From: B25-G16 sp964549945
GTDB lineage: Bacteria; Desulfobacterota; DSM-4660; Desulfatiglandales; B25-G16
Length of the DNA: 48,795 nucleotides
Direction: 5' to 3'
Assembly: GCA_964549945.1 (NCBI GenBank)
Contig: CAZJXD010000026.1
Coordinates: 1-48,795 of the forward strand
Below, piece by piece: positions 33,341-41,780 of the stretch. Numbering within the stretch: position 1 is the first letter of the stretch; each line of letters begins with the position of its first letter. The position numbers and the translations under genes were made by a program. The notes beneath the pieces were generated by a model. The model had not been told where the DNA came from. It saw only the letters and a program-made list of their open reading frames with translations, and ran no database searches.

Positions 33341-36064
33341 TCATACCTCGCCTTTACCCTTCTTCGCCTTCCCTCGCTTTTTGATCCTCTTCTTTGGCCC
33401 GTTCTCTGTTAACGCAGGTTTATTTACAGCCTCGGGCTGCCTTACGAGCTCATCGGCGGCCTTGGTTGCCTCATCGGCATCCACTCTGGCCCTCTCCGCC
33501 TCTCGAGCGGCTTTCTTCGCTACCTTCTCAGCCTCCCTGAAAGCGGCTTTCATTTCCGTAAGCTCATCCTTGCTGCGATCGGTTTCGGAAGCTCTTTTCA
33601 TCTCGCCGAGCTTTTCCTCGGCGAATTCAGCGGTTTTTATCGCCTGTTTTTCCTTCTCCCTTGCAAGCCTATCCGCGTCGGCAGCTGCGTCTAACGCGGC
33701 GGCGATTTCGCCCTGCCTCCCATCTTCCGGCTCCGCCTCGAGATCGATGTCCTCGGCGGCAATCACGAGGGCACCAAGGGGAATCCGGGATAGTATCTCG
33801 CCAAAAGAAACACCTATGGGACTCACCAGTTGGTTCCCCCTCACACGAAGAGGTAGAAATACGAATGCTGCATCGCCGGACTGCTCAACCACCGTATCCA
33901 GGCTTGGCTCCATGATGACCTCGGGCTCTGCATTGATCCGTACATCCTCGAGCGTCTGTCGAAGGTTCTCGAGGTTCCTCTTCGCCCCCTTGCTGGCAGT
34001 GGGGGCCAGCACCTTGATTTGAGCCTCGCTCCACTCATCTTTCCTGGTCATCAAATACGCGAAAAGAAGCATCAAGCGGCTTGTAGCATCATCCCACCAC
34101 CACACATCTATGCGGCGATCACAAGCGGGCAAGCCCTCAACATATCTCCACCTCTCTTCCTGGGCATTGAAGATCACCACGTTAGAGCCAAGACGAAAGG
34201 CCTCGCTGAGATAGCGGCCGTATTGCCGCCGCTCTTGCTGATCCTTGGCCTCCATGAGCTGTTCAGGCCCGTTAACCAGAATCGTGTTTGCCCGTATCGG
34301 TCCAATGCCAAAGGACTGGAACAGGGCCTGTGCCCCTACCCGGAAATCAGGCGTAACCACTACTTTGGCGAAGGCCTTCAGTCCGAGTTCCTCAATCTCC
34401 TCGCGGAACTCCGCTTCAGCCTCTGCCCTTTGTTGGTACACCTTCTTACCCTGGCCCACCACTATTTTCACCGCTGTGGTGAGGCCGCTGTCGCCCTCGA
34501 TTGAGGAGGCAAATCGCAAAAGATTTTTGCGCCTGGCCGCATCATCGGAAAATACGAGCAGCTGGGGCCGCCAGTCACGGGGGTGTTCCGGTTCACCGGG
34601 AATCGCAAAGAGGTGCTCTCTCATGAGCTGAAAATGATATGCGCGCTTGCTGTCTGCCCATCGTGCAGGTCCCGCGGTCCTCTGGAGATACTGATGTATG
34701 CCAAAGAGCACCGCAACGGCGATCGCGCTGCTCACCAGATCAATTGCCAGCATCACGCCCAAACACCCCAACGCTCCTACAAGCGACAAACGGTAGTGGA
34801 ACCACCGAAAGGTCGGTCGAAACGCAGGGCTTGCCCCCCGCGCCTCATAGAAGGTCGCGTAGTTGAGAAGTCCATAGGAGATCAAGAAGAACATGGAGAC
34901 CACGGGGGCGATCACGTTCAGTTTTCCAAGGCCCACCGTAACCATGGCGATGCCCGCTGAGAGCAGCACACCGCGTCTGGGATTCTGAACTGGCCCCGTT
35001 CCTTGGCCAAAGGGTAGAAGAAAGGAGAAAATCCTGTCCTGCGCCAAGGACTGCAATATTCGAGGGGCTCCCAGCAAGGAGGCCATAGCGGAAGAGAGGG
35101 TGCCGGCGATCACCCCCGCGCTGATGAGCCATCCAACGACTGCCACGTGCTTCATCGCGTCGTAATCCCTGCTCAGGGCTCCTTTTGGCATCACCGCGGC
35201 AAACATCACCGCCACTGATAGGTAGATAACAATGGATATGCCTACCGCTGCAAAAGTGCCCAGGGTTATGCTTTTGCTCGGCTCTTTCAGATCACCCGAC
35301 ATACTCACGCCCTGCGTGAAGCCCGTTACCGCGGGAAAGAAAATAGCAAAGAGGATCCAGAATGAGGGGCCTACACCCTGAGCCGACCAGTTTTGAGCGA
35401 GCAGCGCACTATCGAAATGAGCCAGACCGCCGAGGTAAAAGCTAAGCAGCGAGGCAGCAAGTACGCTCATCACCACATACTGGAGTCGGGTGGCCCAGTC
35501 AGCGCCCAACCAGGCGAAAATCGCGAGGAACAAAATAGCAATAACGGCGATGATCTGGGGGAGCGCATGTCCCGAATTCGGTATCATGCTCGCAACCGCC
35601 TCACCCAGCCCTATGCAGTAAAAGGCGATCGATACGGACATGGCGAGGAAGAGCACGATCCCGATGGCACCCCCGAATTCCACGCCCAGGGTACGTGAGA
35701 TCAGATAGTAGTGGCCACCGACCTTGACCCTGAGGTTCGTGGCAATTGCAGCCAGTGAGATGCTCGTCAACACCGAGATGGTATTCGCGAGGCAGATGAT
35801 GAGAAGGGCCCGTCCTAGGCCGGCATTCCCGACGACATACCCCAATCGCAGAAAGAGGATGATGCCCAGGATCGTGAGGATGCTCGGGGTAAACACCCCG
35901 GGGAAGGTCCCGAGTGTGCCCGGAGAGCGTTTTGCGCCTAGTTTAATCCTTCTGGCTGAGCTAATCTTTTGCCTCCTCCTGTCGAGCGGGCGGAAGGTCC
36001 TTCTTGAAAACCACAGTACGATAGGGGAACGGTATCTCGACTGTGGAACAAGCGTAGATCGCAA
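33341..36064 (-). CDS. SLC12-like APC superfamily permease with charged C-terminal tail
   Basis: A large membrane transporter. The N-terminal GTFPGVFTPSILTILGIILF then LRLGYVVGNAGL is the signature of the Na/K/Cl cotransporter (SLC12) branch of the APC superfamily. About 12 helices span residues 55-470. A soluble domain of about 300 residues follows. The last 120 residues are an Ala/Glu/Lys-rich coiled coil with a very basic end (KKRIKKRGKAKKGKG). The full frame opens with TTG 36064, but its first 33 residues look non-coding. A strong AGGAGGAGG at 35972-35980 points to an ATT codon at 35965 instead, giving 874 residues. Substrate (ions or amino acids) is not determined. Confidence 0.85.
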   Translation of the reverse strand: MRSTLVPQSRYRSPIVLWFSRRTFRPLDRRRQKISSARRIKLGAKRSPGTLGTFPGVFTPSILTILGIILFLRLGYVVGNAGLGRALLIICLANTISVLTSISLAAIATNLRVKVGGHYYLISRTLGVEFGGAIGIVLFLAMSVSIAFYCIGLGEAVASMIPNSGHALPQIIAVIAILFLAIFAWLGADWATRLQYVVMSVLAASLLSFYLGGLAHFDSALLAQNWSAQGVGPSFWILFAIFFPAVTGFTQGVSMSGDLKEPSKSITLGTFAAVGISIVIYLSVAVMFAAVMPKGALSRDYDAMKHVAVVGWLISAGVIAGTLSSAMASLLGAPRILQSLAQDRIFSFLLPFGQGTGPVQNPRRGVLLSAGIAMVTVGLGKLNVIAPVVSMFFLISYGLLNYATFYEARGASPAFRPTFRWFHYRLSLVGALGCLGVMLAIDLVSSAIAVAVLFGIHQYLQRTAGPARWADSKRAYHFQLMREHLFAIPGEPEHPRDWRPQLLVFSDDAARRKNLLRFASSIEGDSGLTTAVKIVVGQGKKVYQQRAEAEAEFREEIEELGLKAFAKVVVTPDFRVGAQALFQSFGIGPIRANTILVNGPEQLMEAKDQQERRQYGRYLSEAFRLGSNVVIFNAQEERWRYVEGLPACDRRIDVWWWDDATSRLMLLFAYLMTRKDEWSEAQIKVLAPTASKGAKRNLENLRQTLEDVRINAEPEVIMEPSLDTVVEQSGDAAFVFLPLRVRGNQLVSPIGVSFGEILSRIPLGALVIAAEDIDLEAEPEDGRQGEIAAALDAAADADRLAREKEKQAIKTAEFAEEKLGEMKRASETDRSKDELTEMKAAFREAEKVAKKAAREAERARVDADEATKAADELVRQPEAVNKPALTENGPKKRIKKRGKAKKGKGEV

Positions 36065-36145
36065 GAGATAATCCCGCGATCAGGTCTGATACCCCCCAGC
36101 GGCTCGACTTGAGCTCGCCGAAAGTCTTGCTGCGGGGAGCTCCAT

Positions 36146-37048
36146 TCAGGGTGAGGACGGCCCTCCTGTTTTACTCAACGCCTCGAATCCGGCCACAATA
36201 TCGAGCAGCTCCTCGGTGATGGACATCTGTCGCTGCTGTTGAAAATGGGCCTTCAATCCGGAGAGCATCTCCTCGATATTCCTCTCCGCGCCTTGCATGG
36301 ATGCAAGCCTGCTGGCATTCTCGCTTGCCAGCGACTCGGCGAAGGCGCGGTACAGGGAAATGAAGAGATACTCATGAATCAGCGAGGAAAATAACCGGTC
36401 CCGATCCATGGTGAAGATCGGAATGGCACGTGACGGCCAGGGCTGCGCCCTGAGGCTCAGAAGCCAGTCCTGATCGAGGGGCAGAAGATGGACCATGTGG
36501 GGTTGATAAGCGGCCCCGGTTACCTCTGTGCTGTAAAAAAGGTAGATTTGATCAAGGCCTCGCTCTCTGTTCCATGACTCCACGTTCATCAGTGTCTCCT
36601 GCACCCTGGGCGTAATGCCAGCAACCGAGCCAGGAACGGGGCAGAACGCCTCCACGGGCTGTCCGGCATCCTCGAGAAGGCCCATCATGCGCTCGCCCAC
36701 GGCCATGATCGTCCTATCTTCATGTTTCACATCGAGGCCGTCCATGGCGGCCATGGCATGGGATAGGACCTGTTCATTCAAGGCTCCCACCATGCCCTGG
36801 TCAGTACCAAAAATAACGACACCCAACCGATCGCGGGGGGCAGGCCGTGCCCTGACCATGAATTGTGGCCTGTCACGCAGAACGACTTGAAGGCCCATCT
36901 CAACGGCCTTGCTGTAATCCTTGAGGGACTCCACGGCCCTCTCGTACTGCCGAATGTTTACGGCGGCCAAGGCCTTCATCGTCTTTACCACGGACTGGAG
37001 ATCCTCAGTGCTATGAATCTTTCTCTTCAGTCCCTCGATCGTCTGCAT
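36146..37048 (-). CDS. atpG: N-ATPase gamma subunit (central stalk)
   Basis: A 300-residue rotor subunit. The N-terminal helix MQTIEGLKRKIHSTEDLQSV then VVKTMKALAAVNIRQYERAV and the C-terminal helix NASRLASMQGAERNIEEMLS are the two coiled-coil strands that turn inside the alpha-beta ring. The middle (LGVVIFGTDQGMVGALNEQV) corresponds to the SDRGLCG segment of ordinary gamma subunits, but is clearly divergent, as in N-ATPases. It is the last gene of the operon and starts within the alpha gene, overlapping by 38 bases. Confidence 0.92.
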   Translation of the reverse strand: MQTIEGLKRKIHSTEDLQSVVKTMKALAAVNIRQYERAVESLKDYSKAVEMGLQVVLRDRPQFMVRARPAPRDRLGVVIFGTDQGMVGALNEQVLSHAMAAMDGLDVKHEDRTIMAVGERMMGLLEDAGQPVEAFCPVPGSVAGITPRVQETLMNVESWNRERGLDQIYLFYSTEVTGAAYQPHMVHLLPLDQDWLLSLRAQPWPSRAIPIFTMDRDRLFSSLIHEYLFISLYRAFAESLASENASRLASMQGAERNIEEMLSGLKAHFQQQRQMSITEELLDIVAGFEALSKTGGPSSP

Positions 37049-38585
37049 TGTCGAGTACGTTCTCCTTTAAATCCAATACGCCCTTTGCTGCCCTGGAAAT
37101 CTCTTCAAGGTCATCGTCCCTGAGATCCTCACCCCGTTCGATCCGCCCACACAACTCGGGCAGCTGGTCCGTGACCGCGCTGCCGATTCTCCTTTCGGCA
37201 TCAGCGATGCGTTGTGGGGCCAGCTCGTCAAAGGCACCCTTAGTTACCGCCACCAGAACGGCAATCTGCTCGGAAACCGGAATGGGTTGGTACTGAGGCT
37301 GCTTGAGGATCTCCCTTACGCGCCGCCCGCGCTCGAGCGTCTTTCTGGTGTCCTCGTCCAGTCGGGTACCGAAACGGGAAAACGCCTCCAGCTCCTCGAA
37401 TTGCGAGTATGAGAGACGCAGGTCCCCGGCAACGGCTCGATAGGCGCTCAATTGGGTTTTCCCTCCGACGCGCGAGACCGATTTTCCCACATCCACCGCG
37501 GGCAATACCCCCTTCTGGAACAGTTCAGGAGAAAGATAGATCTGGCCATCGGTGATGGAGATGAGGTTGGTGGGAATATATGCCGACATATCCTGGGCCT
37601 CGGTCTCGATAATCGGCAACGCGGTCAAGGAGCCTCCGCCATACTCATCGGCGAGATGTGTGGAACGTTCCAGCAGTCGTGAATGGAGGTAAAAGATATC
37701 GCCGGGAAATGCCTCCCTGCCCGGAGGCCTTCTCAAAAGCAGTGAAAGCTCCCGGTAGGCACGGGCATGGCGCGTCAGGTCGTCGAACACTATCAGGACG
37801 TCGCGTCCCTGCTCCATAAAATATTCCGCCATGGTCGTGGCTGCGTAGGGCGCGATGAAGAGCAGCCCAGGGGGGTCCTCCTCCGTGGTCACCACCACCA
37901 CGCAATAATCCATAGCATCCCGTGCCTTCAGCTCGGCAATGACCTTTGCCGCAGCCGATCCCCTCTTCCCGATGCCGCAGTACACACAGATGACATCCTT
38001 ATCCCTCTGGTTGATGATGGTATCGAGGGCGATGGCGGTCTTGCCAGTCTGACGATCTCCCAGGATGAGCTCTCTCTGGCCCCGCCCTATGGGGATGAGC
38101 GCATCCACCACCTTGAGCCCGGTTTGCAACGGCACGCTCACCGGTGCGCGATCCATAATCGCGGGCGCGGGCCGCTCTATGGGAAGCCGTTTCAAGGCAG
38201 GAAGCGGCCCCCCATTGTCCAGGGGACGCCCTTGGGCGTCTACGACCCGGCCCAGCAAACCCTCGCCGACCGGGATATCCATGAGCCTGCCGGTGCGCTG
38301 TACGTCACTGCCTGCGGCCAATCCCTCGCTTTCATCCAGGAGAATCACGCCGATTTCCGCCTGATCCAGATTGAATGCCATGCCCATACGTCCCCCTCCG
38401 AAGCGGAGGAGTTCCTCGGATCTCACATTGCTCAAACCGGTTGCCCGAATCACGCCCGGGCCTACATAGGTGACTGCACCTACCTCCTGTAGCTCCGGTT
38501 CGGGCCGGTAATCATCCGCCAGCCCTTTCAGGATCTTGAAGGTTTGAGACAGCGTCTCTTTCAATTCATGAGGCTCGGTCTTCAT
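37011..38585 (-). CDS. atpA: N-ATPase alpha subunit
   Basis: A 524-residue non-catalytic nucleotide-binding subunit of the F1 head. Walker A GDRQTGKTAIALDT lies near residue 175. VYCGIGKRGSAAAKVIAELK is the VAIGQK-like segment, and VLIVFDDLTRHARAYRELSL follows. SVSRVGGKTQLSAYRAVAG near 370-390 provides the Arg finger. It overlaps the b/delta gene by 20 bases. N-type alpha subunits form one clade apart from housekeeping F-ATPases, and the gene order here agrees. Confidence 0.96.
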   Translation of the reverse strand: MKTEPHELKETLSQTFKILKGLADDYRPEPELQEVGAVTYVGPGVIRATGLSNVRSEELLRFGGGRMGMAFNLDQAEIGVILLDESEGLAAGSDVQRTGRLMDIPVGEGLLGRVVDAQGRPLDNGGPLPALKRLPIERPAPAIMDRAPVSVPLQTGLKVVDALIPIGRGQRELILGDRQTGKTAIALDTIINQRDKDVICVYCGIGKRGSAAAKVIAELKARDAMDYCVVVVTTEEDPPGLLFIAPYAATTMAEYFMEQGRDVLIVFDDLTRHARAYRELSLLLRRPPGREAFPGDIFYLHSRLLERSTHLADEYGGGSLTALPIIETEAQDMSAYIPTNLISITDGQIYLSPELFQKGVLPAVDVGKSVSRVGGKTQLSAYRAVAGDLRLSYSQFEELEAFSRFGTRLDEDTRKTLERGRRVREILKQPQYQPIPVSEQIAVLVAVTKGAFDELAPQRIADAERRIGSAVTDQLPELCGRIERGEDLRDDDLEEISRAAKGVLDLKENVLDNADDRGTEEKDS

Positions 38586-39471
38586 TGCTCTCCTCAGTCC
38601 CCCTGGGTTTCCCTTTATGCGAAGGCTGCGCTTCCGCCTTTTTTATCTCCTTTGCGTTCCCCTTTTTCTTTTTGGCATCCGCCTGCACGTTTCCCCTGCC
38701 AGTTCTTTTCCGTGCCTCCTGTTCAAAGGCCCGCAGGGCTGCTTCTTCCATGGTATCCAGATAGTGCTCCAGGTTCCAGGCGATCTTCCGCCCATGGGTC
38801 TTGAGTTCGATCCCCCCAATCAGCTCCGGTGCTGTCTCAAATTGCGCCTTGATCTCATCGGTCAGATGCCGGTGCAAGGTCCCTGTTATCTTCTTGCGCA
38901 TCTCCTGCGAGACCTCAAAGGCACTCCGTATGACCACCTCACCCCCCGCGTCCTTGATGGATGCGGCAAGCGCCTCTCTCTGCCTCTTGTTCATCTTTTG
39001 GATTCGGTCGAGCAACACCTCGACCATGCGTTCTCCCACCTCGGCATCGGCGAGATCTTCGAACGCCTTGCGGGCAAGGGCGTAGACCTGCATGGCAGCC
39101 ATCTTACGGAGATCCTGAACAAAGGATTCCTTTTCTCGCTGGACTGCCTCCTGCCACACCGATCGCAGATTGGTGACCGCCTCCCGTGCCTCCTGAGTCA
39201 GCTCCTTTCTTCGCGCCTCGGCTTCCTCTTTTGCCTGTGCGAGCATCCTCTCGCGCTTCTCATCGAAGTCCCGGTTTTTTTGACGGAGGGAATCCGCCTC
39301 CCGCTCCGCGGCCTCCTCCTTTTCCTTCGCCTCCTTCAAACGCGATTGAATCTTTCTCTCGCGCTCATCCATGGCCCTGACGATCCGGTTGTAGAGAAGG
39401 TACTTGAGAAGCACCACGAGAATCAGGAAGTTCACGATCTGGGCTATTACAGTGAACCAATTGATGAGCAC
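38566..39471 (-). CDS. atpF: N-ATPase b subunit fused to a delta-like domain
   Basis: A 301-residue peripheral-stalk protein. One N-terminal membrane helix (LINWFTVIAQIVNFLILVVL) is followed by a long charged coiled coil to about residue 170. From about 190 on, a delta-subunit-like domain appears: VVIRSAFEVSQEMRKKITGT, then FETAPELIGGIELKTHGRKI and a final helical segment. The operon has no separate delta gene, so this extension probably does its job of tying the stalk to the top of F1. GTG 39471 was chosen because AGTAGGAGG lies six bases upstream; an open TTG at 39492 is inside that ribosome binding site. A very basic tail (DAKKKKGNAKEIKKAE) ends it. Confidence 0.88.
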   Translation of the reverse strand: MLINWFTVIAQIVNFLILVVLLKYLLYNRIVRAMDERERKIQSRLKEAKEKEEAAEREADSLRQKNRDFDEKRERMLAQAKEEAEARRKELTQEAREAVTNLRSVWQEAVQREKESFVQDLRKMAAMQVYALARKAFEDLADAEVGERMVEVLLDRIQKMNKRQREALAASIKDAGGEVVIRSAFEVSQEMRKKITGTLHRHLTDEIKAQFETAPELIGGIELKTHGRKIAWNLEHYLDTMEEAALRAFEQEARKRTGRGNVQADAKKKKGNAKEIKKAEAQPSHKGKPRGTEESNEDRAS

Positions 39472-39481
39472 CGTAGACCTC

Positions 39482-39751
39482 CTACTTTGCAATTACGTGA
39501 TCCCAGAAGGGATTGGCAAAGATCAGGATCATTGCCACCACAAAACAGTAAATGGCCGTGGATTCGATCATGGCCAACCCCACGAATAACGTTCTGGTGA
39601 TGTTGTTGGTTTCATCCGGTTGCTGGGCGATGGAGCTCAGGGCCTGGGCAACGGAGCGTCCCTCGCCGAGGGAAGGGCCGATCGAACCAATCGCAACGGT
39701 CAGGCCTGCGGTTATCACGGAGGCCATGCCGATGAGGGTAATGCTATCCAT
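39482..39751 (-). CDS. atpE: N-ATPase c subunit (rotor ring)
   Basis: An 89-residue two-helix proteolipid. Aligned by eye to sodium-binding c subunits such as that of Ilyobacter, the ion-site residues are Glu30 (where a Gln is usual), Glu63, Ser64, Thr65 and Tyr68 (IESTAIY). The ES-T-Y set is the sodium-type pattern, while the second Glu at position 30 is a known N-ATPase feature. ATG 39751 was chosen because the protein begins MDSITLIGMASV and GGAGAG lies just upstream; the frame is open further but lacks c-subunit sequence there. It overlaps the end of the a-subunit gene by eight bases. Confidence 0.93.
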   Translation of the reverse strand: MDSITLIGMASVITAGLTVAIGSIGPSLGEGRSVAQALSSIAQQPDETNNITRTLFVGLAMIESTAIYCFVVAMILIFANPFWDHVIAK

Positions 39752-40481
39752 TGGACTTCTCTCCTTTCTCTTCGTGTTCTTTCTCCTGTTTCTGTTCTCT
39801 TTCCTGACGAGCACGTGTTGCCGAGGCGATATACACCATGGCAAGGACGGCGAAGATGTATGCCTGGATCAGGCCGGTCAACAACCCCAGGGCATGCATG
39901 ACGATCGGGAAGAGGAGCGGGGCGATGGCAAGAAGGATCGCGCCGATCTTCGCGCCGCTCATCATGTTTCCGAAAAGCCGCACCGCCAGTGCCAGGGTCC
40001 TTGAGAGCTCTCCCATGATGTTAAAGGGTAGCATGAACAGCGTGGGCCGGATGTATTGCGCAAGATACCCCAGGAACCCTCGATTCAGGATGCCGTATAA
40101 AGGCACCGCCACAAACACGCAGATGGCCAGCGCAGCCGTAGTGGACAAGGAGGAGGTAGGCGGCGTGTAGCCCGGCACAATGCTCAGGAGGTTACAGACC
40201 GCAATGAATAGAAACAGTGTTCCCGCAAAGGGTAGGTAGATCCCTGTTTCTTGATGGCTGATGGCCTTGATTTGATCCTGCATCCCCTTGACCAGGATCT
40301 CCAGCAGGTTCTGCCATCGTGAAAACCGCACATCGGATGAGAGCCTTCGCGTTGCCAGCCAGGACACAAGCACCAGAAGGCCCATCACGGCCCAGGTGAA
40401 CACGATGGTTGCGTTCAAGGAGATCGGGCCCCACTGCCAGATCACGACCTGATCCGGGCTGATAACCTTTAAATCCATCAA
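39744..40481 (-). CDS. atpB: N-ATPase a subunit (stator channel)
   Basis: A 245-residue membrane protein with five to six helices. The essential Arg lies in ELSRTLALAVRLFGNMMSG, and a second conserved helix reads LTGLIQAYIFAVLAMVYIA. The C-terminal end is charged and repetitive (REREQKQEKEHEEKGEK), longer than in most a subunits. It forms the two half channels next to the c ring. It starts eight bases after the atpR stop and overlaps the start of the c-subunit gene. Confidence 0.95.
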   Translation of the reverse strand: MMDLKVISPDQVVIWQWGPISLNATIVFTWAVMGLLVLVSWLATRRLSSDVRFSRWQNLLEILVKGMQDQIKAISHQETGIYLPFAGTLFLFIAVCNLLSIVPGYTPPTSSLSTTAALAICVFVAVPLYGILNRGFLGYLAQYIRPTLFMLPFNIMGELSRTLALAVRLFGNMMSGAKIGAILLAIAPLLFPIVMHALGLLTGLIQAYIFAVLAMVYIASATRARQEREQKQEKEHEEKGEKSNG

Positions 40482-40489
40482 TACCTACC

Positions 40490-40786
40490 TCAATTCTCCG
40501 AAACCCGCGTTGAACCCGTCCTCACCCGGCGCACCAGAAGGCCCCTCATGATCATGAACCCCACCAGGCTTATCAGGATCCTCTCCCAGCGGCCTCCAGA
40601 AGCGAGGTAAAAGGCGGTGAGGCCGATGCCGGTGCGCACCAAAAAACTCCCCAGGGTCAAGAGCGCGGGCTGTCGCGCAAAGGGAAGCTGCCGAACCGTC
40701 CACCACAGCCCGCCGAAGTACACTATTCCGGTCCCCATACCAACTAAAAAAGCCATCGATAAATGAATCACATTGGTGGTCACCAT
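40490..40786 (-). CDS. atpR: N-ATPase subunit AtpR
   Basis: A 98-residue membrane protein with three predicted helices (about residues 8-30, 40-62 and 66-85). The context and Arg-containing helix (LGSFLVRTGIGLTAFYLASG) match AtpR, a small subunit specific to N-type ATPases and encoded between AtpQ and the a subunit. A role in c-ring assembly or stability has been suggested for the family. It is separated from atpQ by 297 bases holding a mobile-looking palindrome, whereas the other genes of the operon are overlapping or within ten bases. Confidence 0.85.
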   Translation of the reverse strand: MVTTNVIHLSMAFLVGMGTGIVYFGGLWWTVRQLPFARQPALLTLGSFLVRTGIGLTAFYLASGGRWERILISLVGFMIMRGLLVRRVRTGSTRVSEN

Positions 40787-40854
40787 GGTTCCCCCTTCAT
40801 AGCATCTTACTCCGCTGCGACGCTCCGGAGGTATTCATGAAAAAACGATAGTTT

Positions 40855-41041
40855 GAGTATGGAAATGTCTTTTTTTGCTGTATGCCCTTTAACAGGGGGC
40901 CTCAGCGTGCCCCGTAAATCGGGGCACACGCGCAACGCGGATTTGACTATTGTATGCCATGGTGCTCGGTGCCCCGATTTATCGGGGCCTGCCGGTGCAT
41001 TGCTTTTAGGGCATGAGACAAAAAAAGACATCTCCATACTC
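40855..41041. mobile_element. 187-bp MITE-like palindromic element in the ATPase operon
   Basis: The left end (GAGTATGGAAATGTC, then a run of T, then ATGCCCT) at 40855-40889 is the near-perfect reverse complement of 41008-41041, giving inverted ends of about 34 bases with few mismatches. Inside are two more hairpins: GTGCCCCG-taaat-CGGGGCAC (40907-40927) and GCCCCGAT-tt-ATCGGGGC (40971-40988). There is no transposase. Another copy of the left end lies at 48748-48795. Frames of 80 and 242 codons across it are not genes. It separates atpQ from atpR. Confidence 0.8.
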
Positions 41042-41083
41042 TTTTCCACATGGAGTTTCTTAGCAGAGTGCTATTCCCCGCAT

Positions 41084-41398
41084 TCAATCTCCCTTGCTCT
41101 CCCGCTTTACCCAGTACCACGCGTTAAGGCACCCCACCAGGACCCCGATGATGAGACACATCAGGGTCCAGGAATACGGGCCGGGCCATCTGGCGTCGAT
41201 CCAAATCCCAAGGCCGATACCGATCACGGTGGGAATGGCCACCGACCACCCCACAAGGCCGAACATGCCCAGGCCGAACCAGACACCGCGATCTTCTTCC
41301 CGCCGTGCCCGTATCTTGCGATCCTCCTTGGCGCCGACCTGTTCGATCAATCCGGCCTGGCCCCTGCGCCTCTTCTTGATAGATGGGCCTTTAGCCAT
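41084..41398 (-). CDS. atpQ: N-ATPase subunit AtpQ (AtpI/AtpZ-like)
   Basis: A 104-residue membrane protein. A basic cytoplasmic start (IKKRRRGQAGLIEQVGAKED) is followed by two helices, FGLGMFGLVGWSVAIPTVIG and WTLMCLIIGVLVGCLNAWYW. The pairing of the helices, a charged linker (DARWPGP) and the place in the operon identify AtpQ, the N-ATPase equivalent of AtpI/AtpZ. It overlaps the epsilon gene by eight bases. A role in assembly or as a gate for divalent ions has been proposed for this group. Confidence 0.85.
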   Translation of the reverse strand: MAKGPSIKKRRRGQAGLIEQVGAKEDRKIRARREEDRGVWFGLGMFGLVGWSVAIPTVIGIGLGIWIDARWPGPYSWTLMCLIIGVLVGCLNAWYWVKRESKGD

Positions 41399-41780
41399 GT
41401 CCCTGGATCTCCAGAAAGCGGCGGACGAAACCGGCCTCGATCCTGGCCATGGCGGAACGCGCCGTTTTCTCTCGCTCGTCCAGGGCCTCGAATTTCTCCA
41501 CCACGGTGCGCTTCAGCTGCCCAAGATCGGGCCCTCTCATCGCGTTCCTCGCGGATACGAAGATCTCCTGACCGCACTTGATCAGGATCCCTTGATCCAC
41601 CGCGATGAATTCCTCGCGGCCTCCAGTGGTTTCAAAAGACAGGATGCCCGGGACAAGGGCCGCGACAAAATCCGCGTGCTTCGGCAAAAGGCAGAAGAAA
41701 CCATTAGGTGCCTCAGCGATCACCTTGGTCGCATCCTCTTCTATGAGCACCTCTGTGGGGAGCAAGACCTTCAGGTTCAT
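41391..41780 (-). CDS. atpC: N-ATPase epsilon subunit
   Basis: A 129-residue central-stalk subunit. The N-terminal beta sandwich shows VLLPTEVLIEEDATKVIAEA, then GFFCLLPKHADFVAALVPG (the typical G-x-x-x-x-LPxHxD step). A helical C-terminal part follows (FEALDEREKTARSAMARIEA). It couples gamma rotation to the head and may inhibit hydrolysis. Its ATG overlaps the beta stop (ATGA). Confidence 0.93.
   Translation of the reverse strand: MNLKVLLPTEVLIEEDATKVIAEAPNGFFCLLPKHADFVAALVPGILSFETTGGREEFIAVDQGILIKCGQEIFVSARNAMRGPDLGQLKRTVVEKFEALDEREKTARSAMARIEAGFVRRFLEIQGHG

Noticed and set aside
33294..34022. A 242-codon plus-strand frame, Ser/Ala-rich
   Set aside because: It is antisense to the coiled-coil end of the permease, and its composition is the expected mirror of Glu/Ala/Lys codons.
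40807..41581. Open frames of 80 codons (minus) and 242 codons (plus) between and across atpQ and atpR
   Set aside because: They read the palindromic element and the antisense strand of atpQ. The two translations resemble each other only because the element is an inverted repeat.
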